DNA of 64,000 nucleotides, taken from Duganella sp. BJB476 (lineage in GTDB: Bacteria > Pseudomonadota > Gammaproteobacteria > Burkholderiales > Burkholderiaceae_D). Positions 42,991 through 51,693 of the stretch are shown piece by piece; positions within the stretch are counted from its first letter, which is position 1; the number at the start of each line of letters is the position of its first letter. Made by a program: the position numbers and the translations under genes. The stretch covers positions 744,001 to 808,000 of the forward strand of contig NZ_QVIO01000002.1 of the NCBI RefSeq assembly GCF_003416895.1. The letters run 5' to 3'. The notes under the pieces are model-generated. The model searched no databases and was not told where the DNA came from. It saw nothing but the letters and a program-made list of their open reading frames with translations.

Positions 42991-44345
42991 GCCTGCGCCG
43001 CAGCCTGTACGGCTACCTGACCGCCGCCCACCTGCTGTTCCTGGGCCTGACCATCAGCCTGTTCCACCAGGCGCCGCTGCTGATGCTGGGGCTGGAAGCG
43101 CTGGTGCTGCTGAGCTTTGCGCTGGGCGTCGTGCTGATCCGGCGCGCGCTGGAGCCGCTGGGCTACACCCGCCACTTCCACGACCTGCTGCAAGACCAGC
43201 ACTACGCGGCTCGCCTGCAGCAAAGCGGCGATCCCCAGCTGAACGAACTGGTCCAGCTGTTCAACACCATGCTGGGCGCACTGTACCAGGAGCGCTTGCA
43301 GCTGGGCGAACAGCAAGGCTTCCTCGACCGCCTGCTGGAGGCGACGCCGAGCGCGGTGATCGTGTTCGACTTCGACGGCCGCATCAGCCTGCTCAACGCC
43401 AGCGCGCACGCGCTGCTCAAGCTGGACGACGCCAAGGGCAAGCCGCTGGCCGCCTGCCTGCCGGCCGACGCCGACCTGCACCATCCCGGCCTGCTGGCCC
43501 AGCTCGACGCGCTGCCGCTGGGCGACAGCCAGCTGCTGACCGACACCGACGGCCGCCGCTACCGTGGCCAGCGCGGCCACTTCTACGACCGTGGTTTTGC
43601 CCGCCACTTCCTGCTGATCGAGGAGCTGACGCAGGAACTGGAAAGTTCGGAGAAAGCCACCTACGACAAGCTGATCCGCGTACTGGCGCACGAGGTCAAC
43701 AACACGGTGGCGGCCACCGGCTCGGTGCTCGATTCGCTGCTGTACTACCGCAGCCAGCTGGCCGAGCGCGACGGCGAGGACTTCAGCACCGCCATCGTCG
43801 CCGTCAAGCGCCGCAACGTCAGCCTGGGCGAGTTCATCGAACGTTTCACGCGGGTGGTCAAGATGCCGGCGCCGGAGCTGCGGCCCAACGCTGTGCGCGA
43901 CCTGATGGACGACATCCTCTACCTGTACCGTGAACCGTGCCGCAGCCGCGGCATCCGCATCGCCTGGCAGCGTTGCGACGAGGTGCCAGCCATCGAGCTG
44001 GACCGCCACCTGATGGAGCAGGCGCTGCTGAACGTGGTCAAGAATGCGATGGAGGCGGTGGAAGCGCAGGCGGCCGATGCGGCTGGCGAAAAGACGATCG
44101 AGTTCGTGCTGGCCAGCGAGGCCGACGGCGTGCGTTTGTCGGTGATCGACTCCGGCGACCTGCTGGGCGACGTGCCGGCGCGGCAGTTGTTCACGCCCTT
44201 CTTCACCACCAAGAAAGGCGGCCAGGGCATCGGCCTGCTATTCGTGCGAGAAGTGCTGAACCGGCACGGCTTCGCCTACCGCCTGGCCGCCACCGGCCAG
44301 GGCACCACCCGCTTCGACATCTGGCTAAGCGGGGGTCAAGTCTGA
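42987..44345 (+). CDS. Membrane sensor histidine kinase paired with the sigma54 activator
   Basis: 452 residues. Two adjacent N-terminal helices (about 12-50) with almost no periplasmic loop suggest sensing within the membrane or by the exporter itself. A PAS-like domain (about 105-205) precedes the phospho-acceptor box VLAHEVNNTVAATGS. The ATP-binding part has the N-box QALLNVVKNAMEAVE and G2 motif GQGIGLLFVREVLNRHG, but the G1 box reads DSGDLLGD rather than DxGxG. The last residues (SGGQV, then TGA) are encoded by a palindromic repeat at 44329, so the original C-terminus has been replaced or trimmed. Confidence 0.93.
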   Translation: MSLRRSLYGYLTAAHLLFLGLTISLFHQAPLLMLGLEALVLLSFALGVVLIRRALEPLGYTRHFHDLLQDQHYAARLQQSGDPQLNELVQLFNTMLGALYQERLQLGEQQGFLDRLLEATPSAVIVFDFDGRISLLNASAHALLKLDDAKGKPLAACLPADADLHHPGLLAQLDALPLGDSQLLTDTDGRRYRGQRGHFYDRGFARHFLLIEELTQELESSEKATYDKLIRVLAHEVNNTVAATGSVLDSLLYYRSQLAERDGEDFSTAIVAVKRRNVSLGEFIERFTRVVKMPAPELRPNAVRDLMDDILYLYREPCRSRGIRIAWQRCDEVPAIELDRHLMEQALLNVVKNAMEAVEAQAADAAGEKTIEFVLASEADGVRLSVIDSGDLLGDVPARQLFTPFFTTKKGGQGIGLLFVREVLNRHGFAYRLAATGQGTTRFDIWLSGGQV

Positions 44346-44418
44346 CATTCGGACACGGCCTCTGCCGTAGCAGCCGTTACGGCAGAGGCCGTGTCCGAAT
44401 GTCAGACTTGACCCCCGC
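44329..44418. repeat. 90-bp perfect palindromic repeat (REP-like) at the kinase gene end
   Basis: Two exact 41-base inverted arms (44329-44369 and 44378-44418) flank an 8-base loop. The outer arm starts GCGGGGGTCAAGTCTGACA, and ATTCGGACAC follows. A diverged copy with the same outer arm occurs at 56193-56278, so it is a dispersed element, not just a terminator. The kinase stop codon lies inside the left arm. As RNA it would form a very stable hairpin between two convergent genes. Confidence 0.9.
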
Positions 44419-44440
44419 AGTTGACTTGACCCCCGCAGTT
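44405..44440. repeat. Tandem 18-bp direct repeat at the edge of the palindrome
   Basis: GACTTGACCCCCGCAGTT occurs twice head to tail (44405-44422 and 44423-44440). The first copy overlaps the right arm of the palindromic element; the second borders the stop codon (44440-44442) of the minus-strand gene that follows. It looks like a slippage or partial-insertion scar of the repeat. Confidence 0.85.
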
Positions 44441-44892
44441 TATTTGACGCGCTTGACGCGCGGGGCGGTGCGGGCGCCGTCGATGTCCATGTAGATCGCC
44501 CCCATCAGGCCGCGCTCGACCTTGACCTTGGGATTGACCAGGCTCAGGTCTTCCTGGCTGTCGTCGTTGATCATCCATACCTGGCCGTTGGCCAGGCGGA
44601 TGCGCTGCTTGGGCACCCAGCCGTCGAAGTTGCCGACGATGCTGCTTTCTATCGAATCGAGCTTGATGGTGGTCGACAGGGTTTCAGCGCCAAAGCTGCG
44701 CTCCAGCTCCACCTTGGCCGGCGGCGCCGCTATCGCCGCCGCTGCCGCCACCGGGGCCGGCGCACCCAGCTGGATCGCGTCATAGCAGCTCAAGCGCGCA
44801 GGACCGTCAGTCACCTGGCGGCAACGCAGCATGGCGCCATCATCGGCCATGGCCGCACTCGAGACTAACATCAGGGCCAACAAGGATTTCAT
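44440..44892 (-). CDS. Exported hypothetical protein with CR...RLSCYD motif
   Basis: 150 residues. A signal peptide (MKSLLALMLVSSAAMA) is followed by a mature start DDGAMLRCRQVTDGPARLSCYDAI. This CR...RL.CYD pattern occurs in several small periplasmic families, including some T6SS-associated ones. After an Ala/Pro linker the C-terminal half is beta-rich (IRLANGQVWMINDDSQEDL, then VERGLMGAIYMDIDG). The function is unknown. It is convergent with the kinase gene, its stop touching the tandem repeat. Confidence 0.75.
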   Translation of the reverse strand: MKSLLALMLVSSAAMADDGAMLRCRQVTDGPARLSCYDAIQLGAPAPVAAAAAIAAPPAKVELERSFGAETLSTTIKLDSIESSIVGNFDGWVPKQRIRLANGQVWMINDDSQEDLSLVNPKVKVERGLMGAIYMDIDGARTAPRVKRVK

Positions 44893-45088
44893 CGCAGCTC
44901 TTCCATGAATTTGATTGTGTTGCGATTATATAAGCGAAACGGCCTCTTCAGGCTAGCCGGTCTTTGGCCTGGAATGAAAACTGCATAAGGATATCGCCAA
45001 ATATTCGTCTTTTAACCGATGGGGCCAGCGTACCCATCGGCATTCGCATATAAAATAAGCGCTTCACTCGGGCAGCAAAGGGCAATCC

Positions 45089-46489
45089 ATGACGATCAAC
45101 GTAATTCTCAACCTGCTGGCGGCACTGGCCTTGCTGGGCGCGCTGTATGCGCAGCAGCGCCGGCATGCGTCCTTTTCGGTGCGCGTATTCACCGGCATGG
45201 GGCTGGGCGTGCTGCTGGGCGCCGTGCTGCAAGCGCTGTACGGCGCCAGCGCGACCGAACTGAAGACCACCGGCGACTACCTCGACATCGTCGGCTCCGG
45301 CTACGTCAAGCTGCTGCAGATGATCGTCATGCCGCTGATTATGGTGTCCATCGTTTCCGCCATCATCAAGCTCAAGGGCATCAACTCGCTGGGCAAGATC
45401 AGTGCGCTGACCATCGGCCTGCTGATGCTGACCACGCTGATCGCGGCCGGCCTCGGCATCCTGATGGCCAAGCTGTTCCAGCTGAGCGCGGTCGGCCTGA
45501 CCGCCTCCACCGCCGACGTCGCGCGCGGCGTCTACCTGCAAGGCAAGGTCGAGGCGGCGCAGGCGATCTCGCTGCCGAGCATGCTGCTGAGCTTCATCCC
45601 GGCCAATCCCTTCCTCGACATGACGGGTGGTCGCAAGACCTCGACCATCGCGGTGGTGATCTTCTCGGTGTTCATCGGCATCGCCGCCACCGGCATCCAC
45701 GACAAGAAGCCGGACGTGTTCGCCACCTTCGAGCGCTTCATCCAGGTCGCGCACGCCATCGTCATGCGCATCGTCACGCTGGTGCTGCGGCTCACGCCCT
45801 ACGGCGTGTTCGCGCTGATGGCGCAGGTGGTGTCGACCTCCAGCTACACCGACATCCTGCACCTGATCGACTTCGTGCTGGCCTCGTACAGCGCGCTGAT
45901 CCTGATGTTCTGCGTGCACCTGGCGATCGTCGCCGGCGCCGGCCTCAACCCGGCGCGCTACGTGAAAAAAATCCTGCCGGTGCTGACCTTCGCCTTCACC
46001 TCGCGCAGCAGCGCCGGCGCCATCCCGATGAGCGTGCAGACGCAGACGCTGCGCCTGGGCACCTCGGAAGGCATCGCCAACTTCGCCGCCTCGTTCGGCG
46101 CCACCATCGGCCAGAACGGCTGCGCCGGCATCTACCCGGCCATGCTGGCGGTGATGATCGCGCCCACCGTCGGCATCGATCCTTTCACGCTGAGCTTTAT
46201 CGCCCCGCTGCTGGCCATCATCACCATCGGTTCGGTGGGCGTGGCCGGGGTCGGCGGCGGCGCCACCTTTGCCGCGCTGATCGTGCTGTCGTCGATGAAC
46301 CTGCCGGTGGCGCTGGCCGGCCTGCTGATCTCGATCGAACCGCTGATCGACATGGGCCGCACCGCGCTCAACGTCAGCGGCTCGATCACCGCCGGCACCG
46401 TCACCAGCCGGGTGCTGGGCGAGACCGACCTGGCCGTCTTCAACAGCGACGCCGAGCTGCCCATCGACAGCGACCGCAAGGCCGCCTGA
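45089..46489 (+). CDS. tcyP: L-cystine:cation symporter, TcyP (YdjN) type
   Basis: 466 residues, close to TcyP length. DAACS family of dicarboxylate/amino-acid:cation symporters with about eight helices and two hairpins. The GYVKLLQMIVMPLIMVSIVSAIIKLKG block, the Ser-rich hairpin TFAFTSRSSAGAIPMSV and the C-terminal IEPLIDMGRTALNVSGSITAGTV match TcyP closely, more than GltP or DctA. Cystine uptake is therefore the best call. AAAGGGC precedes the ATG. Confidence 0.88.
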   Translation: MTINVILNLLAALALLGALYAQQRRHASFSVRVFTGMGLGVLLGAVLQALYGASATELKTTGDYLDIVGSGYVKLLQMIVMPLIMVSIVSAIIKLKGINSLGKISALTIGLLMLTTLIAAGLGILMAKLFQLSAVGLTASTADVARGVYLQGKVEAAQAISLPSMLLSFIPANPFLDMTGGRKTSTIAVVIFSVFIGIAATGIHDKKPDVFATFERFIQVAHAIVMRIVTLVLRLTPYGVFALMAQVVSTSSYTDILHLIDFVLASYSALILMFCVHLAIVAGAGLNPARYVKKILPVLTFAFTSRSSAGAIPMSVQTQTLRLGTSEGIANFAASFGATIGQNGCAGIYPAMLAVMIAPTVGIDPFTLSFIAPLLAIITIGSVGVAGVGGGATFAALIVLSSMNLPVALAGLLISIEPLIDMGRTALNVSGSITAGTVTSRVLGETDLAVFNSDAELPIDSDRKAA

Positions 46490-46570
46490 ACTTCGACGTC
46501 CGCGCACATCGAGGGAACCGCCGCCAGGCGGCGCGGTCTAATTTGTTCCCTTTGTTGAAAGGAGCAAAAA

Positions 46571-46780
46571 ATGACTACCCTCTCCCCTACTTCCCGGCTG
46601 TTGCTGGGCGCGGCCATGGCGGTCGCCCTGCTGGGCGGCTGCAACAAGCGCCCGGCGGACCAGCCGCCCACACCCAGCGTAAACACGCCTGAACCGGCCG
46701 CACCGGCCACGACGCCGCCGGCCACCACGCCGCCGCCGGCACAGCAAAACAACCCACCGCCGCCCACCACCAATCAATAG
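46571..46780 (+). CDS. Small proline-rich lipoprotein
   Basis: 69 residues. A strong Shine-Dalgarno (AAAGGAG) and a clear lipobox LLGGC (Cys at about 24) mark it as real. The mature part is only Pro/Thr/Ala-rich (PEPAAPATTPPATTPPP and so on) with no fold. A terminator follows at once. The role is unknown; it may be a spacer-like surface lipoprotein. Confidence 0.7.
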   Translation: MTTLSPTSRLLLGAAMAVALLGGCNKRPADQPPTPSVNTPEPAAPATTPPATTPPPAQQNNPPPPTTNQ

Positions 46781-46784
46781 GCGT

Positions 46785-46809
46785 AAAAAAAGGACCCGAA
46801 GGTCCTTTT
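46785..46809. terminator. Bidirectional terminator between the lipoprotein and fadL genes
   Basis: AGGACC-CGAA-GGTCCT flanked by A-run and T-run, serving the plus-strand lipoprotein and the minus-strand fadL gene. The same hairpin recurs on the other side of fadL at 48421. Confidence 0.88.
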
Positions 46810-46826
46810 CGCTACGACGTTCCGGT

Positions 46827-48239
46827 TTAGAACTTGTAGTTGTAGGCGACGCCGATCAGCGACAGGTGGGTCTTGAAGGTGCCGCGGGTGGTTTCGCCGT
46901 TACCCGTGCAGGTGATCAGCAATGGGTTGCAGGCGTTGGTGTAGTTGATCTGCGCGTCCTTGAAGTCCAGGAAGCTGTAGGCCAGGTCGATCGACGAGCG
47001 GGCGTTCAGCTTCCAGTTGGCGCCGACGGAATACTGCATGCGGTCGCTGTCCGGCAGCGCCGGGTGGGTCAGCTCGGCGCTCTTGACTGGCGATTCGTCG
47101 TAGGCGACGCCGGCGCGCAGGGTCAGGTTTTCGTTGTAGACGTAGTTGCCGCCCAGCGAAACGCGCACAGTGTTTTTCCACTGCTGGCGGATCACTTCGG
47201 CGCCTTCGGTGGTGCCTGGGAACTGGATGTCCAGGTCGCCCAGACGGTTGTGGCGCACGAAGGTCACGTCCGCCATTCCGGCCCACTTGGAGTCGAACTG
47301 GTGGAACACGTTGGCCGACAGCGTCTCAGGCGTACGCAGCGCGACCAGCGCGGCCGAGTTGGCCTTGTGCGAAGCGGATTGCAACACACCGTTGACGATA
47401 GGATCGGCGGTCACTTGCGAGAAGTCCCACACGGTGCTGCCCTTCAGCTGGTGCGAGATCGACGAGCGGTAAGCCAGGCCGAAGCGGGTGTTCTGGTCCA
47501 GCGTGAACATATAGCCCAGGTTGAAGCCCCAGCCCCAGTCCTTGCCGTCGTTGGCGCCGTGGGCATCTTGGGCCGCGCCCAGCAGTTTAGGGTTGCCGCC
47601 CAGCAGAGCGATCTGCTTGGCCAGTGCCAGCGATTGCGGCGTGCCTGCCAGCGCCATCACCGAACCCGGCACGTCCACCGCCTGGCCCAGGTTGGCTTTC
47701 ATGAATTCGGCATCGATACCGAAGCCGAAGGCGTGGTGCTCATTCAGCTTGAACGAAGCCGACGGGTTCAGCGTGATCGATTCCAGCTTGACGTCGGACA
47801 GCGCGTAGCGGCCGGTCCAGGTGTTGCCATAGCTGATCTTCGTGCCGTATGGCACGAACATGCCCATGCCGACGGTCCACTGGTCGTTCAGTTTTTTGCT
47901 CAGGTAGAACGATGGCGCGGTGACCTGGCTAGGCACGTAGTCGCTGGCGGCGGTGCCGCCGGTTAGGGTGTGGGTGAAACGGGTCGAGCCGCTGTCGGTA
48001 AAGGTCGAGTGCGGCACAACCATGGTGGCGCCGGCGCTGATTTGCATGCCATCCAGGCGGGACAGGCCGGCCGGATTGTAGAAGATGGTCGATGCATCGT
48101 TGGCTTCGGCGGCGTTGGAGTCCGCCGTGCCTTGGCCGGCGACGCTCTGCGAGCCGAAACGGTAGCCGGACGCGTTGGCGCCGACGGACATCGCGCTCAG
48201 CGCGGCGGCAATGATCAGGGGGAGGTATTTGTGTTGCAT
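46827..48239 (-). CDS. fadL: FadL/OmpP1/TodX-family outer membrane transporter
   Basis: 470 residues from the ATG at 48239, which begins the signal peptide MQHKYLPLIIAAALSAMSVGANA. The mature N-terminus SGYRFGSQSVAGQGTADSNAAEANDASTIFYNPAGLSRLDG is the FadL hatch region with the conserved NPAG. The remainder is a 14-strand barrel ending in SLIGVAYNYKF with the terminal Phe expected for BAM recognition. It should move long-chain fatty acids or other hydrophobic compounds. It stands alone between two matching terminators. Confidence 0.93.
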   Translation of the reverse strand: MQHKYLPLIIAAALSAMSVGANASGYRFGSQSVAGQGTADSNAAEANDASTIFYNPAGLSRLDGMQISAGATMVVPHSTFTDSGSTRFTHTLTGGTAASDYVPSQVTAPSFYLSKKLNDQWTVGMGMFVPYGTKISYGNTWTGRYALSDVKLESITLNPSASFKLNEHHAFGFGIDAEFMKANLGQAVDVPGSVMALAGTPQSLALAKQIALLGGNPKLLGAAQDAHGANDGKDWGWGFNLGYMFTLDQNTRFGLAYRSSISHQLKGSTVWDFSQVTADPIVNGVLQSASHKANSAALVALRTPETLSANVFHQFDSKWAGMADVTFVRHNRLGDLDIQFPGTTEGAEVIRQQWKNTVRVSLGGNYVYNENLTLRAGVAYDESPVKSAELTHPALPDSDRMQYSVGANWKLNARSSIDLAYSFLDFKDAQINYTNACNPLLITCTGNGETTRGTFKTHLSLIGVAYNYKF

Positions 48240-48420
48240 GGTGGTCTCGCTTTTATAAGTGGCGGCACTGCGCCAGGTTTTTCTGGATTCTTGCGCCAAA
48301 ACCGGTGCAGGAGGCCAGCAGCATACTACATTTATAAAACGAAGCAAAAGGCAAGTCGTTAGAGGAGAGGCACTAATTAAAACCTTGAAACCGAGCAGAT
48401 GCTCTGCATACCAAAAGTAA

Positions 48421-48445
48421 AAAAAGGACCCGAAGGTCCTTTTTT
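48421..48445. terminator. Bidirectional terminator between fadL and the RND pump
   Basis: AGGACC-CGAA-GGTCCT with A- and T-runs on both sides, identical in core to the hairpin at 46785. On the minus strand it ends the RND pump transcript, 20 bases after the stop. Confidence 0.88.
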
Positions 48446-48465
48446 AGTATCGAAGAAACAACGAC

Positions 48466-51400
48466 TTAGTGCGGATCCAGCGCGCCCGACGGCGGCATGC
48501 CGCGGCCACCCTTGCCGGTCACTTTGAACACCACCCACATCACCATGCGGAACACCATGCGCACGAAGATCAAGGTCAGCACGCCCTCGACCAGGGTCAT
48601 GACCAGGGCCGGACCAGCCGTCCAGCGCACGGCGCGGCGGTGGAACTTGGCGATGGCGCGATCCTTGGCGATCTCGATGCTGTCGTAGAAAGTCGGCACC
48701 ACCAGCAAGGTCAGGATGGTCGAGGTGATGGTGCCGCCGATGATGGCGATCGCCAGCGGACGGTAGAACTCGCCGCCCTCGCCCAGGCCCAGCGCGACCG
48801 GGAACATGCCGGCGATCAGGGCGAAGGTGGTCATCAGGATCGGACGCAGGCGCATGCGGCCCGCATACATCAGCGCGTCTTCGCGGCCATAGCCCTCTTC
48901 CTCGCGCTTGCGGGCGGCATCCAGCAGCAGGATGGCATTCTTGGCGACCAGGCCCATCAGCATGATGACGCCGATAAAGCTCATCAGGTTCAGCGTGCTC
49001 TTGGTGACCAGCAGCGCCAGCACCACGCCGATCAGCGACAGCGGCAGCGACAGCATCACCGCCACCGGCGCCGTGAACGAACCGAACTGCATGACCAGGA
49101 TCAGGTACATCAGGCCGATACCCATGACCAGCGCGATCGCCATTTCAGTGAACAGCTCGCTCTGGTTCTTGCCGTCGCCGCCCAGGTCCAGGCCGTAGCC
49201 GGGCGGGAAGTCGATGGCGTTGGCCAGTTTCATGGCGTCGGCCGTCACTTCACCCGGCGAACGGCCCTGCACGTTGGCCGACACGGTCACGTTGCGCTTG
49301 CCATTCTTGTGCTCGATGGTGGACGGGCCCTTGCCCATCGTGATCGTGGCGATCTGGTCCAGCGGCACCATCTGGTTGGTGCCGGTCACCGAAATCGGCA
49401 GGCGCTCGATGTTTTCCGAGTTGACGCGGTCTTCCGGCGCCAGGCGCACCGCGACGTCGCGCGATTCGCCGGTCGGATCGACCCAGTCGCCCACTTCGAC
49501 GCCGGCAAACGCCACCCGCAGCGATTGCGCCGCGTCGTTGACGGAGATGCCCATCGAGTTGGCCAGGCCGCGATTGAGTTCGATCTGCAACTCGTTCTTC
49601 GGATCCTGCTGCGACAGGCCGACATCCACCGCGCCCGGGATCTGGCGCAGCTTGTCCATGTAGGCGTTGGTGATCTCCATCAGGCGGCGCGAATCCGGGC
49701 CGGTGAATTCGATCTGCACCGGCTTGCCCTGGTTGCCCAGGTCGTCGATCACCGAAATCTCGGCGCCGGCGATATGGCTCATCTTGTCGCGCAGCTCGGC
49801 GCCGATCTGGAACGCGGTGCGCTTGCGGAACTGGCGCTTGCCGATATCGATGTAGATGCGGCCGCCGCCGGCGTTGATGTTGGAGTTGGTGTCCTTGGTT
49901 TCAGGAATCGTGCGGGCGATGGCGGCGATGGTTTCCATCTTGCGGCGCGCGATCTCCACGCTGCCCGACGGCGGCATGCGCACGTCGATGGCGATGGTGC
50001 TGCGGTCGGCCGCCGGCAGGAAGCTGGAGCCGCCCCACTTGGCGTGCAGCACGATGGCGCCGACGAAGGTGCTGAAGGCGATCACGGCCATCCAGCGGCG
50101 GTGATGCAGCGCCCAGGCGATCACGCGGCCGTAGCGGTCGGACTGGTGGTCGAACCAGTCGTTGAATCTCTGCAGCACTTTGCCCAGGCCTTTTTTCGGC
50201 GCCGTGTGGTGGTCGACCGGGTCGCCCCAGTAGGCCGACAGCATCGGATCGAGCGTGAACGAGATGCCCAGGCTGACCAGCACCGAGCAGGTCACCGTCA
50301 GCGCGAACGGACGGAACCATTCACCGGAGATGCCCGGCATGAAGGCCACCGGAATGAACACGGCGATGATCGAGAAGGTGGTCGCGGCCACGGCCAGGCC
50401 GATCTCGGCGGTGCCGTTCAGCGCCGCCGTGCGGCGGTCCGAGCCCATCTGCATGTGGCGCACGATGTTTTCCCGCACCACGATGGCGTCGTCGATCAGC
50501 ACGCCGATCGCCAGCGACAGGCCCAGCAGGGTCATGAAGTTCAGCGTGAAGCCGCACAGCCACACCGCGATGAAGGCCGCCACCACCGAGGTCGGCAGGC
50601 TCAGCGCGGTGATCAGGGTCGAGCGCCACGAGTTCAGGAAGGCGTACACCACGAAGATGGTCAGCACCGCGCCCAGCACCAGCGATTCGATCACGTTGTT
50701 CAGGCTGCGCTGCGAATCGTCGCCGCCGTCGCGGGTGATCTCCAGCTTGGTGCCGGCCGGCAGCGTGGCGTTGACCGCCTTGATTTCCTCGCGCAGCTTG
50801 GCCGCCACCGACACCGTGCTGGCGTCGCGCGAGCGGGAGATGGTGATGCCGACGTTGGGTTTGCCGCTGCGCATGCTCACGCCGTCGACTTCGGCGAAGC
50901 CGTCCTCGATGGTGGCCAGCTGGGCCAGGCGCACCACTTCGTCGCCGCGGCGCTTGACCACCACGCCCTCGAATTCGCGCGGGGTGATGATGCGGCCCAC
51001 CAGGCGGATGCTCTTCTCGTCCAGCACGCCGCGCACCTTGCCCACCGGGGCGTTGGTGTTCTGGTTGCGCAGCGCGTTGACCACGTCGCTGACCGAGACG
51101 TTATATTCGCGCAGCTTTTCCGCATGCAGCAGCACCGACAGTTCGCGCTTGAGCGAACCGTTGACCTGCACCTGCGACACGCCGTCCACCGCGCGGAAGC
51201 GGTCCGACAGCATGTCCTCGGCCAGGCGCGAAATCTCGGCGTGGCTCTGGCTGGTCGACGACAGCGAAATCTGCATCACCGGGTCCGAGGCCGGATCGAT
51301 GCGCTGCAGGATCGGCTCGCGCATCTCCAGCGGCAGCTTGTAGCGCACCGAGGCGATCGCGTTGCGGATCTCGTCGGACGCTTCGATCAGGTTCTTCTTG

Positions 51401-51690
51401 AAGCTGAACTCGATGAAGATCTGCGCCGAGCCTTCGTTGGCCGCGCTCTCCAGCTTGGTCACGCCGGAAATGGCTTGCAGCGGCTTCTCCAGCCGGTTGA
51501 CGATCTCGCGTTCGACCGTGTCGGGCGAGGCGCCCGGATACGGCACGCTGACGATGATGAACGGCACCTCGACGTCCGGGTTCTGGTTGACGCGCAGCTT
51601 CTTCAGCGCCAGCAAGCCCAGGCACATCATGGCGACAATCAGGACGATGGTCGCGATCGGCCGTTTGATACTGAAATCGGATAAGAACAT
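48466..51690 (-). CDS. RND-family efflux pump, inner membrane subunit
   Basis: 1074 residues with the twelve-helix HAE1 plan: helix 1 at about 12-30, a large periplasmic porter domain, helices 2-6 from about 335, a second porter domain, and helices from about 865. The proton-relay Asp pair is in GVLIDDAIVVREN and the partner Lys in GLVAKNAILLLDAARKR. It resembles MdtB/MdtC- or OqxB-like subgroups more than AcrB itself. The adaptor gene lies immediately upstream (3-base gap), and no outer membrane channel gene is present. Confidence 0.94.
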   Translation of the reverse strand: MFLSDFSIKRPIATIVLIVAMMCLGLLALKKLRVNQNPDVEVPFIIVSVPYPGASPDTVEREIVNRLEKPLQAISGVTKLESAANEGSAQIFIEFSFKKNLIEASDEIRNAIASVRYKLPLEMREPILQRIDPASDPVMQISLSSTSQSHAEISRLAEDMLSDRFRAVDGVSQVQVNGSLKRELSVLLHAEKLREYNVSVSDVVNALRNQNTNAPVGKVRGVLDEKSIRLVGRIITPREFEGVVVKRRGDEVVRLAQLATIEDGFAEVDGVSMRSGKPNVGITISRSRDASTVSVAAKLREEIKAVNATLPAGTKLEITRDGGDDSQRSLNNVIESLVLGAVLTIFVVYAFLNSWRSTLITALSLPTSVVAAFIAVWLCGFTLNFMTLLGLSLAIGVLIDDAIVVRENIVRHMQMGSDRRTAALNGTAEIGLAVAATTFSIIAVFIPVAFMPGISGEWFRPFALTVTCSVLVSLGISFTLDPMLSAYWGDPVDHHTAPKKGLGKVLQRFNDWFDHQSDRYGRVIAWALHHRRWMAVIAFSTFVGAIVLHAKWGGSSFLPAADRSTIAIDVRMPPSGSVEIARRKMETIAAIARTIPETKDTNSNINAGGGRIYIDIGKRQFRKRTAFQIGAELRDKMSHIAGAEISVIDDLGNQGKPVQIEFTGPDSRRLMEITNAYMDKLRQIPGAVDVGLSQQDPKNELQIELNRGLANSMGISVNDAAQSLRVAFAGVEVGDWVDPTGESRDVAVRLAPEDRVNSENIERLPISVTGTNQMVPLDQIATITMGKGPSTIEHKNGKRNVTVSANVQGRSPGEVTADAMKLANAIDFPPGYGLDLGGDGKNQSELFTEMAIALVMGIGLMYLILVMQFGSFTAPVAVMLSLPLSLIGVVLALLVTKSTLNLMSFIGVIMLMGLVAKNAILLLDAARKREEEGYGREDALMYAGRMRLRPILMTTFALIAGMFPVALGLGEGGEFYRPLAIAIIGGTITSTILTLLVVPTFYDSIEIAKDRAIAKFHRRAVRWTAGPALVMTLVEGVLTLIFVRMVFRMVMWVVFKVTGKGGRGMPPSGALDPH

Positions 51691-51693
51691 GGA

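Noticed and set aside
48469..51684. 1071-residue plus-strand frame opposite the RND pump
   Set aside because: His/Gln/Arg/Ala-rich shadow of a high-GC gene with clear RND motifs on the other strand.
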